A stretch of 64,000 nucleotides of DNA from SZUA-584 sp040768905 (GCA_040768905.1 JAXGMA010000001.1:248001-312000); one strand, 5' to 3'. Positions 25,919 through 34,754 are shown, counted from the first letter of the stretch. A program made the numbers and translations. The notes: generated by a model from the letters alone, not told the origin.

Positions 25919-25946
25919 ATTATAGCGCGATTCCCAAAAAAAACAA
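25919..25946 (-). promoter_or_regulatory. Sigma-A promoter of the flavodoxin gene
   Basis: On the minus strand TTGTTT (25946-25941), a 16-base spacer and TATAAT (25924-25919). Confidence 0.65.
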
Positions 25947-26044
25947 CTGCTGATGTATATAATCTATAATTATCGGGCAGACTTGATAAAATAGGTGTAT
26001 TCTAACCTTTTTTTTAATAAAACCGGTATTAAGATAATCATGCA

Positions 26045-26086
26045 GCCTGTCCGACAGGCACACTATGCACGTGCATTCATATGATA
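26045..26086 (+). promoter_or_regulatory. Candidate sporulation promoter and palindrome upstream of cotJ
   Basis: CATATGATA (26078-26086) matches the -10 shared by sigma-K/sigma-E promoters, with AC 16 bases upstream (sigma-K-like -35). Just upstream is a perfect palindrome, GCCTGTC-C-GACAGGC (26045-26059). cotJ is sigma-E dependent in Bacillus subtilis, so the sigma assignment is uncertain. Confidence 0.45.
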
Positions 26087-26129
26087 TAAATATAACGCCC
26101 GCGTGCAGGGTGATATAAGGAGAATCACA

Positions 26130-26339
26130 ATGAGACAGGAAGACTATCCCGATATGGCCACGCTCGGAAAACCGTGTGTGCCGTGGGAACAGGTGATACA
26201 AGATGTCATGATCGCGCACGCATATGTGCCATGGCAGAATCTATGCACTTTACAATTGCCGATGAAGGCACTAAAATGCGGAACTGTATTTGCGGAGCTG
26301 ACAAACCTTTATGGCTTAGGCAGGGAGATGGCAAGATGA
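26130..26339 (+). CDS. cotJA: Spore coat protein CotJA
   Basis: This 69-residue protein contains CVPWEQVIQDVMIAHAYVPWQ, the CotJA signature, with two tyrosine/tryptophan-rich stretches. CotJ proteins form part of the inner spore coat. ATG 26130 follows AAGGAGA. The stop overlaps cotJB by an ATGA, giving a tight three-gene operon. Confidence 0.9.
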   Translation: MRQEDYPDMATLGKPCVPWEQVIQDVMIAHAYVPWQNLCTLQLPMKALKCGTVFAELTNLYGLGREMAR

Positions 26340-26611
26340 ACAGAGAAGAAATGCTAAAAGAGCTTACGGCGCTTGATTTTTACACGCTTGACCTGCAGCT
26401 CTATTTGGATACCCACCCGAACGACCTAAAGGCGCTGGAGAAATACAATGCAGCTGCAGAAGAAGCGGGTGTCTTAAGGCGTGAGTATGAAAAAATCAAC
26501 GGGCCGATGTATTCTTTCCGGTCGCAAAGCAGACACCCGTGGCAATGGGCTAATGATCCGTGGCCGTGGCAATATCAATTCAATTTTAAGCTGACGGGAG
26601 ATGATAGGTAA
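26336..26611 (+). CDS. cotJB: Spore coat protein CotJB
   Basis: This 91-residue protein matches CotJB: REEMLKELTALDFYTLDLQL, then DTHPNDLKALEKYN, and a Trp/Pro-rich C terminus (HPWQWANDPWPWQYQ). It is needed with CotJA for coat assembly in Bacillus. A longer open frame from 26174 overlaps cotJA and is not used. It shares one base with cotJC. Confidence 0.9.
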   Translation: MNREEMLKELTALDFYTLDLQLYLDTHPNDLKALEKYNAAAEEAGVLRREYEKINGPMYSFRSQSRHPWQWANDPWPWQYQFNFKLTGDDR

Positions 26612-27201
26612 TGTGGATATATGATAAAAAGCTCGAATACCCCGTCAAGATCACAAAGCCGGATCCGCGCATGGCAAAAGTCATTATTTCGCAATACGGC
26701 GGGCCGGACGGCGAGCTCGCAGCCTCGATCCGGTATTTAAGCCAGCGTTTTGCTATGGTCACGCCTCAGGCTAAAGCTACACTCAACGATATAGGCACCG
26801 AAGAACTGGCGCATCTTGAAATGGTGGGTACGATGGTCAAACAGCTGACTGACAGTGCGAGCATGGAGGAAATTGAAAAAGCAGGCCTTGCACCGTATTA
26901 TGTGGATCATGACAGGGGAATCTACCCGCAAAGTGCGGCCGGAGCGCCCTTTACAGCTGCATATATTCAGTCGAAAGGCGACCCCATCACAGATCTGTAT
27001 GAGGACATGGCAGCAGAGCAAAAAGCGCGTTCTACTTATGATTATCTACTGCAATTGGCTGACGATCCGGATGTGATCGCACCGCTCCGGTTTTTGAGAG
27101 AAAGGGAAGTGGTTCACTTTCAGCGATTCGGAGAAGCATTGCGCATCGTGCAGGATCATCTTGGAAACAAAAAACGTTTCAGCACAAAACCGCAGCGCTA
27201 G
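26611..27201 (+). CDS. cotJC: Spore coat manganese catalase-like protein CotJC
   Basis: This 196-residue ferritin-like protein carries Glu/His metal ligands of manganese catalases (IGTEELAHLEMVGTMV, AAEQKARSTYDYL, REREVVHFQRFGEA). It is a spore-coat component and a possible peroxide scavenger. Length is normal for CotJC. The operon ends at a strong terminator shared with the opposite-strand SDR gene. Confidence 0.92.
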   Translation: MWIYDKKLEYPVKITKPDPRMAKVIISQYGGPDGELAASIRYLSQRFAMVTPQAKATLNDIGTEELAHLEMVGTMVKQLTDSASMEEIEKAGLAPYYVDHDRGIYPQSAAGAPFTAAYIQSKGDPITDLYEDMAAEQKARSTYDYLLQLADDPDVIAPLRFLREREVVHFQRFGEALRIVQDHLGNKKRFSTKPQR

Positions 27202-27227
27202 GCGATGCAGCTAAGAAGATGAACACA

Positions 27228-27270
27228 AAAAAAGGCAGGTGATAAGTCATAATTTGAACCTGCCTTTTTT
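27228..27270. terminator. Bidirectional terminator between cotJC and the SDR gene
   Basis: A 13-bp inverted repeat (A-run plus GGCAGGT, then ACCTGCC plus T-run) with a 17-base loop gives T runs on both strands. Confidence 0.88.
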
Positions 27271-27311
27271 ATATGTATCGCCTTAATCTTTTTCCAGCAC
27301 GTGCTTTGTGG

Positions 27312-28079
27312 TTACAGGCAGGTATAGGCGCCGTCAACGACGATATCGCTGCCTGAAGTGTAGCCCGATGCATCGGCTGCGAGGTACAAAATAGGCGGGA
27401 TCAGTTCCTCGGGGTCGCCCATCCTGTGCATGGGAATGAGCGGCATCCAGGCATCTTTGAGTTCTTGCGGTGTGTCAACAGACATAGGCGTTGCAATGTA
27501 TCCTGGGCTTATGCTGTTCACGCGTATGCCGAACTGCGCCCATTCGGCCGCCAAAGAGCGCGTCATATGTATGATGGCAGCCTTTGAAGAGTTGTAAGAG
27601 CACTGCCACTGCGGAATATTCACGATAGAGCCGGACATGGACGCCATGTTGATGATGCTACCGCGGATGCCGTTTTCGATCATGATCTTTCCGGCTGCAC
27701 GTGCGACGATAAACTCGCCTGTGAGGTTGACATCGATCACCTCGCGAAACTCCGCAACAGTGGCTTCCAGTGTGGTTTGGTGCATACAGATCCCCGCGTT
27801 GTTGAAAACAATATCAATAGAGCCCGAACGCTTCATGATATCAGCAAAAGCTGCGTCTACGCTTTCTTCTTTGGTCACATCCGTTGCGATATAATAAGCG
27901 CTTCCGCCATCATTGGCGATCATCTGCAGCGTTTCATCGGCTCCGGAACGTGAAAGAATAACGACTTGTGCACCGGCTTTTGCAAGCCCGGCCGCGACTG
28001 TTTGGCCTATCCCTCTTCCGCCGCCGGTGACCACGGCAACTTTGCCGTCAAGCCCGAATAGTTTATCAAGATACGACAT
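27312..28079 (-). CDS. Short-chain dehydrogenase/reductase (polyol/3-oxoacyl type)
   Basis: This 255-residue classical SDR has the cofactor motif TGGGRGIGQ near residue 18, NNAG near 91, catalytic Ser in NMASMSG, and YNSSK (Tyr-x-x-x-Lys). The C-terminal YTSGSDIVVDGAYT matches polyol and sugar-acid dehydrogenases. The Arg-Ser after the second strand (ILSRSG) suggests NADP. Substrate is not determined. It stands alone on the minus strand. Confidence 0.87.
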   Translation of the reverse strand: MSYLDKLFGLDGKVAVVTGGGRGIGQTVAAGLAKAGAQVVILSRSGADETLQMIANDGGSAYYIATDVTKEESVDAAFADIMKRSGSIDIVFNNAGICMHQTTLEATVAEFREVIDVNLTGEFIVARAAGKIMIENGIRGSIINMASMSGSIVNIPQWQCSYNSSKAAIIHMTRSLAAEWAQFGIRVNSISPGYIATPMSVDTPQELKDAWMPLIPMHRMGDPEELIPPILYLAADASGYTSGSDIVVDGAYTCL

Positions 28080-28235
28080 AACATTCCCCTTTCATTTTGT
28101 GTGATTTATTTATTAAGTTCCCCTGTAAGGCAAGATACCCTGCAAGGGTGTTTTATAAAAATGTCATCAACGATATTGTAATGTGCAGAGGTTTCTTTGT
28201 CAAAGCCAAAGAGAGCCAAACAATGTGAAAGCGGT

Positions 28236-28265
28236 TTGCCGTTTTCCGGCTAGGGATGCTATAAT
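28236..28265 (+). promoter_or_regulatory. Sigma-A promoter of the radical SAM gene
   Basis: TTGCCG (28236-28241), 18-base spacer, TATAAT (28260-28265), 29 bases before the ATG. Confidence 0.7.
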
Positions 28266-28294
28266 ACAAAAAAGAGAAGACGACGGAGAAAAGC

Positions 28295-29155
28295 ATGAGA
28301 TACGAAGGAAATATTTACCGACCGCCAAGTGAAGCCTACAGCTTGATCGTACAGGCTACCGTCGGTTGTTCGCATAACAAATGCAGTTTTTGCAGTATGT
28401 ACAAAGACAAAAGATTCCGCATAAGAGCCACCAAAGATATTATCGAGGATATTGCGGGTGCTGGTCAGGGTCATGAGCGCGTTTTTCTTGCAGACGGCGA
28501 TGCGCTGATCATAAAAACTGACGAACTTAAAAAAATACTGGCAGCAATCAAGCAGCATATTCCGCAGTGCCGGCGCGTTGGCATATACGGAACGCCGTAC
28601 AGCATGATGCAAAAATCAGCCGGCGAACTCAAAGAACTCAAGCAGCTGGGGCTTGGCATAGTGTACACCGGGCTTGAGTCGGGCTGTGACACGCTGCTGA
28701 AAAAAGTCAACAAAGGACACAGCGCAGACGAGATCATAAAGGCCTGCAAAAATGTCAAGGACGCAGGAATCGCGCTTTCGGTGACGGCAGTGCTCGGGCT
28801 GGCAGGCAAACAAGGATGGGAAAGCCACGCGGTTGGAACCGGCCGCGCACTTTCCGCGATCAAGCCCGAGTATATCGGGCTGCTCACGCTCATGCTCGAG
28901 AAAAATACAGAACTGTACAAGGAGTACCGCGAGGGCAAATTCCAATACCCTTCGGAGCAGGAAATTGCGCGCGAGACGCTGGTGATGCTGCAGAACATGG
29001 ACTGCGAAGGCAGCGTGTTTCGCTGCAATCACGCTTCAAATTATCTGCCGCTCAAAGGGACGCTCAATGCGGATAAAAAAATGCTCTGCGAGGTGCTTGA
29101 GCACGCCATAGAGGGAAAAATGGATTTTCGGCCTGAACGCTACAGGCTGCTCTGA
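28295..29155 (+). CDS. Radical SAM protein of unknown substrate
   Basis: This 286-residue protein has an N-terminal radical SAM cluster, GCSHNKCSFCSM, whose spacing CxxxxCxxC differs from the commonest CxxxCxxC. It is followed by a half-barrel with the SAM-binding FLADGDAL, YTGLESGCDTLLKKVNKG and TAVLGLAG. The Elp3/MiaB-like core is present but no TRAM or UPF0004 domain, and there are no auxiliary cluster Cys motifs at the C terminus. It likely makes a 5'-deoxyadenosyl radical; the substrate is unknown. A nitroreductase follows 34 bases downstream. Confidence 0.82.
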   Translation: MRYEGNIYRPPSEAYSLIVQATVGCSHNKCSFCSMYKDKRFRIRATKDIIEDIAGAGQGHERVFLADGDALIIKTDELKKILAAIKQHIPQCRRVGIYGTPYSMMQKSAGELKELKQLGLGIVYTGLESGCDTLLKKVNKGHSADEIIKACKNVKDAGIALSVTAVLGLAGKQGWESHAVGTGRALSAIKPEYIGLLTLMLEKNTELYKEYREGKFQYPSEQEIARETLVMLQNMDCEGSVFRCNHASNYLPLKGTLNADKKMLCEVLEHAIEGKMDFRPERYRLL

Positions 29156-29189
29156 CAGCGCGGACAACGAAAAGAGGAGGATGTGTATT

Positions 29190-29693
29190 ATGGATCTGTA
29201 CGACGCCATCTTACAAAGGCACAGCGTGCGTTCGTTTTCAGACAAGCCTGTTGAAAAAGAAAAGTTAGACAGGATACTCGGTGTGGTGGCGCAAGCGCCG
29301 ACGGCCGTCAACTTTCAGGCCTTCAAAGTGTTTGTGATCCCGACCAAAGGAAAAAAAGATTTGCTGCAGCAGATATACAGGAAGGATTGGTTTTCAGACG
29401 CTCCGTATGTGCTGCTTGTCTGCATGCAAAAAGACAAATGCTGGGTCAGGCGAGATGGCAAAAGCTACAGCGATGTTGACGGCGCGATCATCATGGATCA
29501 CATCATACTGGCGGCGACGGCTGAGGGGCTGGGCACCTGCTGGGTAGGCGCATTCGACGAGGCAGCCGCTATTAAACTGCTGGGTTTGCCGGAAGGCCTT
29601 GAGCCTTTGGTCTTCACACCGCTTGGATATGAACAAGATACTGCGCCAAAAAGAAGCAGAAAAAAGGCTGAAGAACTCGTGGTTTATCTGTAG
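29190..29693 (+). CDS. Nitroreductase-family flavoprotein
   Basis: This 167-residue protein has DAILQRHSVRSFSDKPVE at the N terminus (FMN phosphate contacts), QAPTAVNFQAFKV, and GLGTCWVGAFDE near the C terminus, all standard for short FMN-dependent nitroreductases of anaerobes. It probably reduces quinones, nitro compounds or other small acceptors with NAD(P)H. ATG 29190 has GAGGAGG 9 bases upstream; ATG 29181 directly abuts the Shine-Dalgarno. It is co-transcribed with the radical SAM gene. Confidence 0.88.
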   Translation: MDLYDAILQRHSVRSFSDKPVEKEKLDRILGVVAQAPTAVNFQAFKVFVIPTKGKKDLLQQIYRKDWFSDAPYVLLVCMQKDKCWVRRDGKSYSDVDGAIIMDHIILAATAEGLGTCWVGAFDEAAAIKLLGLPEGLEPLVFTPLGYEQDTAPKRSRKKAEELVVYL

Positions 29694-29702
29694 TTCTTGT
29701 TT

Positions 29703-29739
29703 AAAAAAACCCGCCGGGAGATATTCCCCGACGGGTTTT
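29703..29739. terminator. Bidirectional terminator between nitroreductase and hcp
   Basis: AAAACCCG-c-CGGG, 8-base loop, CCCG-a-CGGGTTTT. The minus strand gains seven T after the stem, so it is stronger for hcp. Confidence 0.8.
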
Positions 29740-29767
29740 GTGTTAAGACTGCAAGATAAGCGATGGG

Positions 29768-31399
29768 TTATACCGCCATAAACATGGCTATATCTTCATC
29801 TGCTGTTGCTGTGCCTGCTATACCGAAGTTTTCGACCAAAACTTTTGCAACGTTCGGGGATAAAAAGGCCGGCAGCGTGGGGCCAAGATGGATGTTTTTG
29901 ACGCCGAGATAGAGCAGCGCCAAGAGCACGATCACGGCTTTTTGCTCATACCAGGCGATGTTGTAAGCGATGGGCAGATCGTTGATATCGTCAAGCCCGA
30001 ACACTTCTTTGAGCTTGAGCGCAACCACAGCGAGCGAGTAAGAGTCGTTGCACTGCCCGGCATCAAGCACCCTTGGGATACCGCCGATATCTCCAAGATC
30101 AAGCTTGTTGTATCTGTATTTGGCGCAGCCTGCAGTCAGTATCACGGTATCGCGCGGCAGTTTTTCTGCAAACTCGGTATAGTATTCCCGCGATTTCATT
30201 CTGCCGTCACAACCGGCCATCACGAAGAATTTCTTGATGGCGCCTGATTTGACAGCGTCCACGACCTTGTCGGCCAAAGCCATCACTTGGTTATGCGCGA
30301 AACCGCCGACGATGCTTCCGCTTTCTATCTGCTCTGGAGCAGGCAGCGTTTTTGCAAGTTCAATGATCTTTGAGAAATCCTTTTTGCCGTTTTCGTCCGC
30401 TTCAATGTGTGTGCACCCAGGGAAACCGGCTGCCCCGGTGGTGAAAATCCTTTGCCGGATCTCTTCACTTCTGGGCGGAACGATGCAGTTGGTCGTAAAG
30501 AGAATGGGGCCGTGAAAACTCGCGAACTCTGAGGCCTGCTGCCACCACGCATTTCCGTAGTTGCCCGTAAAATGCGCATACTTTTTAAAAGCGGGGTAAT
30601 AATGCGCAGGCAGCATTTCGCTGTGGGTATACACATCAACGCCTGTGCCGTCCGTTTGCTCGAGCAGCTGCTCCAAATCATTAAGGTCATGGCCTGAAAC
30701 CAAAATGGCCGGATTGTTCTTCACACCGATGTTCACACTGGTGATTTCCGGATTGCCGTACTTGGAAGTATTGGCTTCATCGAGCAAAGCCATTGCCGTG
30801 ACACCGAATTGGCCGGTCTTGATCACCAAGGCGACAAGCTCATCTATGGATAACGAATCATCGAGCGTTGATGCTAAGGCCTCGTATATAAAGGCGTAGA
30901 TGTCCGCGTTCTCTTTTCCAAGATTGAGCGCATGGTGCGTGTAAGCGGCCATGCCCTTGACACCATACACAATAAGCTCTCTTAACGATCTTATGTCTTC
31001 ATCCTCTGTGGACAGGATACCAACTGTTGCTGCTTTTTTAAGCATGGTTGCCTTATCGTTTACTTCAAACAGGGCGGCGTCGCTCAGCGAAACACCTGTG
31101 GCCTGCTTTTTGAGGCTGTTGCGAAGCAAAATGATCTTTTGGATCTGCTGCTCAATAGCGGACTCATCAAAATTGGCATTGGTGATGGTCATAAACAGGC
31201 TGTTTAGCACCTCGTGATTGATGGCATCAAGCTCTTTCACGCCGATCTTTGATTTCACAATGATCTCGGATATCCCTTTGCATGCGTATATCAGCAAGTC
31301 CTGAAGGTTTGCAACTTCTTCGTTCTTGCCGCACACGCCTTTTGACTCACAGGCCTTACCTTTCGCCGCCTCCTGACATTGATAACAATACATACTCAT
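29768..31399 (-). CDS. hcp: Hydroxylamine reductase (hybrid cluster protein)
   Basis: This 543-residue protein has N-terminal cysteines with spacing CxxC-x8-CxxxxxC (residues 5, 8, 17, 23) that hold a 4Fe-4S cluster. The further Cys and Glu residues of the hybrid Fe-S-O cluster lie in the later domains (NCIVPP, GFPGCTH, AGCAKYRYNKL, AGQCNDSYS). It reduces hydroxylamine and, in other bacteria, nitric oxide, and protects anaerobes from nitrosative stress. GGAGG precedes the start by 10 bases. It is 20 bases downstream of a cupin gene, probably one operon. Confidence 0.95.
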   Translation of the reverse strand: MSMYCYQCQEAAKGKACESKGVCGKNEEVANLQDLLIYACKGISEIIVKSKIGVKELDAINHEVLNSLFMTITNANFDESAIEQQIQKIILLRNSLKKQATGVSLSDAALFEVNDKATMLKKAATVGILSTEDEDIRSLRELIVYGVKGMAAYTHHALNLGKENADIYAFIYEALASTLDDSLSIDELVALVIKTGQFGVTAMALLDEANTSKYGNPEITSVNIGVKNNPAILVSGHDLNDLEQLLEQTDGTGVDVYTHSEMLPAHYYPAFKKYAHFTGNYGNAWWQQASEFASFHGPILFTTNCIVPPRSEEIRQRIFTTGAAGFPGCTHIEADENGKKDFSKIIELAKTLPAPEQIESGSIVGGFAHNQVMALADKVVDAVKSGAIKKFFVMAGCDGRMKSREYYTEFAEKLPRDTVILTAGCAKYRYNKLDLGDIGGIPRVLDAGQCNDSYSLAVVALKLKEVFGLDDINDLPIAYNIAWYEQKAVIVLLALLYLGVKNIHLGPTLPAFLSPNVAKVLVENFGIAGTATADEDIAMFMAV

Positions 31400-31419
31400 A
31401 TCTTAAAAACCTCCGTTTA

Positions 31420-31734
31420 TTAATTTGTCGGTGCCGGTGCTTTGACAACAGTGATCTCCAATACGCCGTCATGGGTATTGGCCACATCCATTCTCGTCTC
31501 AGATGGGATCTTCAAAATGGTGCCGGAGTCATATTGGCTTGGCTGTTGCTCATCAAGACCAATCGTCAGCCTGCCTCTCAATACAGTCATATAAACATTT
31601 GAATTCGAAAAATGTACTGGTAATCTATCGCCTTTGCTGAGAATCATATGATTGTAGTGGATGTTTTCATCCTGAATGATTTTTTCTATCGTTTTTTGAT
31701 TGCCAGCCGTCATTTTGAATGTTTGCTCGATCAT
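31420..31734 (-). CDS. Cupin-like protein upstream of hcp
   Basis: This 104-residue protein has a single beta-barrel pattern (HMILSKGDRLPVHFSNSNVYM, then VLRGRLTIGLDEQ and ILKIPSETRMD) like small cupins, with one retained His in the PVHF position. AAGGAGT lies just before the ATG at 31734; a longer frame to 31884 lacks such a site. Co-location with hcp suggests a role in nitrosative or redox stress, perhaps a ligand sensor. Function is not known. Confidence 0.75.
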   Translation of the reverse strand: MIEQTFKMTAGNQKTIEKIIQDENIHYNHMILSKGDRLPVHFSNSNVYMTVLRGRLTIGLDEQQPSQYDSGTILKIPSETRMDVANTHDGVLEITVVKAPAPTN

Positions 31735-31764
31735 ATTAGATACTCCTTTCTTGTTGTCAGTATG

Positions 31765-31807
31765 ATTATAAACAAGGGTTGGCATGAACGTCTGTTGCAA
31801 ATGCAAC
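31765..31807 (-). promoter_or_regulatory. Promoter with palindromic operator before cupin-hcp
   Basis: On the minus strand TATAAT (31770-31765) has no recognisable -35. Instead the perfect inverted repeat GTTGCA-NN-TGCAAC (31794-31807) is centred about 42 bases upstream of the predicted start, the position of class II CRP/FNR-family activators. HcpR, a CRP/FNR-family regulator, controls hcp in many anaerobes. Confidence 0.6.
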
Positions 31808-31963
31808 GTTTGTGGCAGAAGATACGGATTTAATTTATGAGCAAGGATCGGTTGACTTAAAGACACAGAAAAAACCCCAGCCATCAGTATGGAAGGAGAA
31901 TTTTTAAGCCAGCGCTTCTATAACAACTCGTACAATATCTCAAGCACTATATGTGACAAAAAA

Positions 31964-32185
31964 TTATTGATCAGCAGCCTGGTTTTTTTTAGGCGTGCTG
32001 TTTTTTCCCTCTTGCGGCACCCTTTTTTGCGGTACTGAATAAACCGAGGAATAGCCTTCAACCTCGGCTTCGGTCAGCGGAGGGGTCGGAACCATACCTG
32101 TGCATTCAGTCGCCGATGTGATATCCAGTGACACATAGGTATCTTCCGGTTCGCTTGTTTCTCTTCTTTTTTTATCTTTGTTCAT
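31964..32185 (-). CDS. Small conserved-type hypothetical protein with CTGMVP motif
   Basis: This 73-residue, soluble, highly charged protein contains ATECTGMVPTPPLTEAEVEGY, a pattern I associate with short uncharacterised Clostridial proteins, then a Lys/Gln-rich tail. A GGAG-type Shine-Dalgarno precedes the ATG at 32185; the frame extends to 32275 but without a better start. No function can be given. It lies between the hcp operon and hppA. Confidence 0.6.
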   Translation of the reverse strand: MNKDKKRRETSEPEDTYVSLDITSATECTGMVPTPPLTEAEVEGYSSVYSVPQKRVPQEGKNSTPKKNQAADQ

Positions 32186-32482
32186 TTTGATCATCTCCGT
32201 CATTTTTATTTTAGTCTGCCCGGTAAGCACGTACTGGATACATGAGGGCCCTTGCGCAAAACCTTTGTGCTGCAAAAAGAATAGAGCAAGGACCAGAGTT
32301 CAACGCTATCAATCAGACAAAATTTTTTATGAGTGTTCAATCAGCACATTGAGTTTATGGCAGAAAAAAGGCTTTATTTTTATGAAACATGATGTATAAT
32401 AGCATAGAATTGATACATTCAGGATTTAAGCTATTGATGATCATTTAATTTGCTATTATTAAATTATTTATAAGGAGGAATT

Positions 32483-34573
32483 ATGGATCTAATGATTCTC
32501 GCGCCGATCGGCGCAGTGGCATCGCTGTTGTTCGCGGCCATTCTTGCTGTACGCATCAAGAAGTTTTCCACGGGCACAGAGATGATGACTAAGATTGCAT
32601 TGGCAATCAAGAATGGCGCAAAGGCCTATTTGAAGCGTCAGTACAAGGGTGTCGGCATCTTCTTCGCCGCCATGTTTGTGGTGCTTCTCGTGCTTTCGTT
32701 CATCAATCTGATCAACGATTTTGCGCCATTTACATTTTTGATCGGCGGTCTTTGCTCAGGCCTTTCAGGCTTTATCGGCATGAGTATCGCCACATCTTCA
32801 AACTCGCGTACGGCGTTTGCCGCCAGCCAGAGCCTCAATAAAGGGCTGCGCGTGGCGTTCTCGTCGGGCGGCGTGATGGGTTTTGTGGTGGTCGGCCTCG
32901 GGCTGCTGCCGCTGGCGGTCTTCTATTACGCGCTGACGCTGTTTACCGACCTGGGCATCCAGGAGATATCATCGACGATGCTGACGTTTGGCATGGGCGC
33001 GTCCGCGATGGCGTTGTTCGCACGTGTGGGCGGCGGTATTTTTACCAAGGCTGCTGATGTCGGCGCCGATCTCGTCGGCAAAGTGGAAGCAGGGATCCCG
33101 GAAGACGATCCGCGCAACCCGGCCGTTATCGCAGACAATGTGGGCGACAACGTGGGTGATGTGGCCGGCATGGGCGCAGACCTGTATGAATCCTACATCG
33201 GCGCCATTGTCTCGGCAGGCGCGCTCGGCGTAGCTGCCGCGCTGGGCGGAAATCTGGCTTTCAGCGCGATCGAAGGCATGACCATTCCGATGATCATCGC
33301 AGCTCTTGGTATGTTCGCATCCATCATAGGAACATTCTTTGTGCGCACGGGCGAAAAAACCGAGCAAAAGGTACTGCTCTCGGCGCTGCGCAGAGGCGTT
33401 TATATCAGTTCTGTGCTGTTTGCCATCGTGGCCTTCGTGCTCGTTTACTTTGTGTTTGATGTCCCTGTCGGCGCGTTCTTCGCGATATTCTCCGGTCTCG
33501 TCGCCGGAAACCTGATAGGCCTTTTCACAGAGTACTTTACATCTGATACATACAAACCCACACGCAAAGTGGCGGAGGCGTCTAAGACAGGCCCGGCGAC
33601 GGTCATCATCGCAGGTTTATCGCTTGGCATGGTATCGACAGTGCTGCCGGTGCTCATCATCGGCGTCAGCGTACTCGTGTCGTTCTTTGTTGCCGGCGGC
33701 GGTGCTAGCTTTGAGATGGGGCTTTTCGGAATCGCCCTTTCCGCTGTGGGCATGCTTTCAACGCTGGGCATCACGTTGGCCACAGACGCATACGGCCCGG
33801 TGGCTGACAACGCCGGCGGGATCGCTGAGATGAGCCACATGGAACCTGAAGTGCGCAAACGCACCGACGCGCTTGATTCACTGGGCAACACCACAGCCGC
33901 AACAGGCAAAGGATTTGCCATCGGCTCGGCCGCTTTGACAGCGCTTGCGCTGATCGCAGCGTTTATCAGCCAGGTTAAGCTGCTCAATCCGGATTTTGTG
34001 TTCAATCTTTCCATTATCAATCCGCCGACGCTGGTCGGTTTGTTCATCGGCGCCATGCTGCCGTTCCTTTTTGCTTCGCTCACGATGAGCGCTGTGGGGC
34101 GTGCTGCGCAGGGCATCGTTGTTGAGGTGCGCCGTCAGTTCAAGGAGATCGTGGGCCTCATGGAAGGTAAGGCAGAGCCTGATTACGCGAGCTGTGTGGA
34201 TATCTGCACGCGCTCGGCTCAAAAAGAGATGCTGCTGCCGTCTTTGATCGCCATCATCGCGCCTGTCGTGACGGGCCTGATACTCGGCGTTAACGCTGTG
34301 GCAGCCATGCTCGCGGGTGCGACGGTCACCGGCTTCATACTTGCCATCATGATGGCGAACTCGGGAGGCTCGTGGGACAATGCCAAAAAGTATATTGAAG
34401 CGGGAAATCTCGGCGGCAAGGGAAGTGCCAACCACAAAGCAACAGTGGTCGGCGATACGGTCGGCGATCCGTTCAAAGATACGTCGGGCCCATCCATCAA
34501 CATACTGATCAAGCTTTTATCGATGGTCGCGATCGTGTTTGCAGGGCTGATCATGGCCGGCGCATTGATGTAA
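32483..34573 (+). CDS. hppA: Membrane-bound ion-translocating pyrophosphatase
   Basis: This 696-residue, 16-helix pump uses pyrophosphate hydrolysis to move H+ or Na+. Substrate motifs are GADLVGKVEAGIPEDDPRNP, DNVGDNVGDVAGMGADL and DTVGDPFKDTSGP. GNTTAATGKGFAIGS has Ala where K+-independent enzymes have Lys, indicating a K+-dependent enzyme; the pumped ion is not settled by that. AAGGAGGAATT precedes the ATG. Closed by a terminator. Such pumps help energy-limited anaerobes. Confidence 0.95.
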   Translation: MDLMILAPIGAVASLLFAAILAVRIKKFSTGTEMMTKIALAIKNGAKAYLKRQYKGVGIFFAAMFVVLLVLSFINLINDFAPFTFLIGGLCSGLSGFIGMSIATSSNSRTAFAASQSLNKGLRVAFSSGGVMGFVVVGLGLLPLAVFYYALTLFTDLGIQEISSTMLTFGMGASAMALFARVGGGIFTKAADVGADLVGKVEAGIPEDDPRNPAVIADNVGDNVGDVAGMGADLYESYIGAIVSAGALGVAAALGGNLAFSAIEGMTIPMIIAALGMFASIIGTFFVRTGEKTEQKVLLSALRRGVYISSVLFAIVAFVLVYFVFDVPVGAFFAIFSGLVAGNLIGLFTEYFTSDTYKPTRKVAEASKTGPATVIIAGLSLGMVSTVLPVLIIGVSVLVSFFVAGGGASFEMGLFGIALSAVGMLSTLGITLATDAYGPVADNAGGIAEMSHMEPEVRKRTDALDSLGNTTAATGKGFAIGSAALTALALIAAFISQVKLLNPDFVFNLSIINPPTLVGLFIGAMLPFLFASLTMSAVGRAAQGIVVEVRRQFKEIVGLMEGKAEPDYASCVDICTRSAQKEMLLPSLIAIIAPVVTGLILGVNAVAAMLAGATVTGFILAIMMANSGGSWDNAKKYIEAGNLGGKGSANHKATVVGDTVGDPFKDTSGPSINILIKLLSMVAIVFAGLIMAGALM

Positions 34574-34597
34574 AACTGAAAGACTGCAATCTTTAAT

Positions 34598-34633
34598 GGC
34601 CGTGTGGGGATGAACCTGCACGGCCTTTTTTTT
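34598..34633 (+). terminator. Intrinsic terminator after hppA
   Basis: GGCCGTG with CACGGCC and an inner GG/CC pairing, followed by eight T. Confidence 0.9.
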
Positions 34634-34754
34634 GCCGGCCGGTCAACAATAAAGAAAGAGCCAATAAGCTCAGATTAATTTGGGAAAACTGCCTTGCAAG
34701 CCTTTTTTTAAGATGGAAGCAATCCAAAAAAACAACAATATTTTCATAAACGGG

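Noticed and set aside
32395..32400. TATAAT upstream of hppA as its promoter
   Set aside because: The best -35 (TTTATT, 16 bases upstream) is weak, so I did not annotate it.
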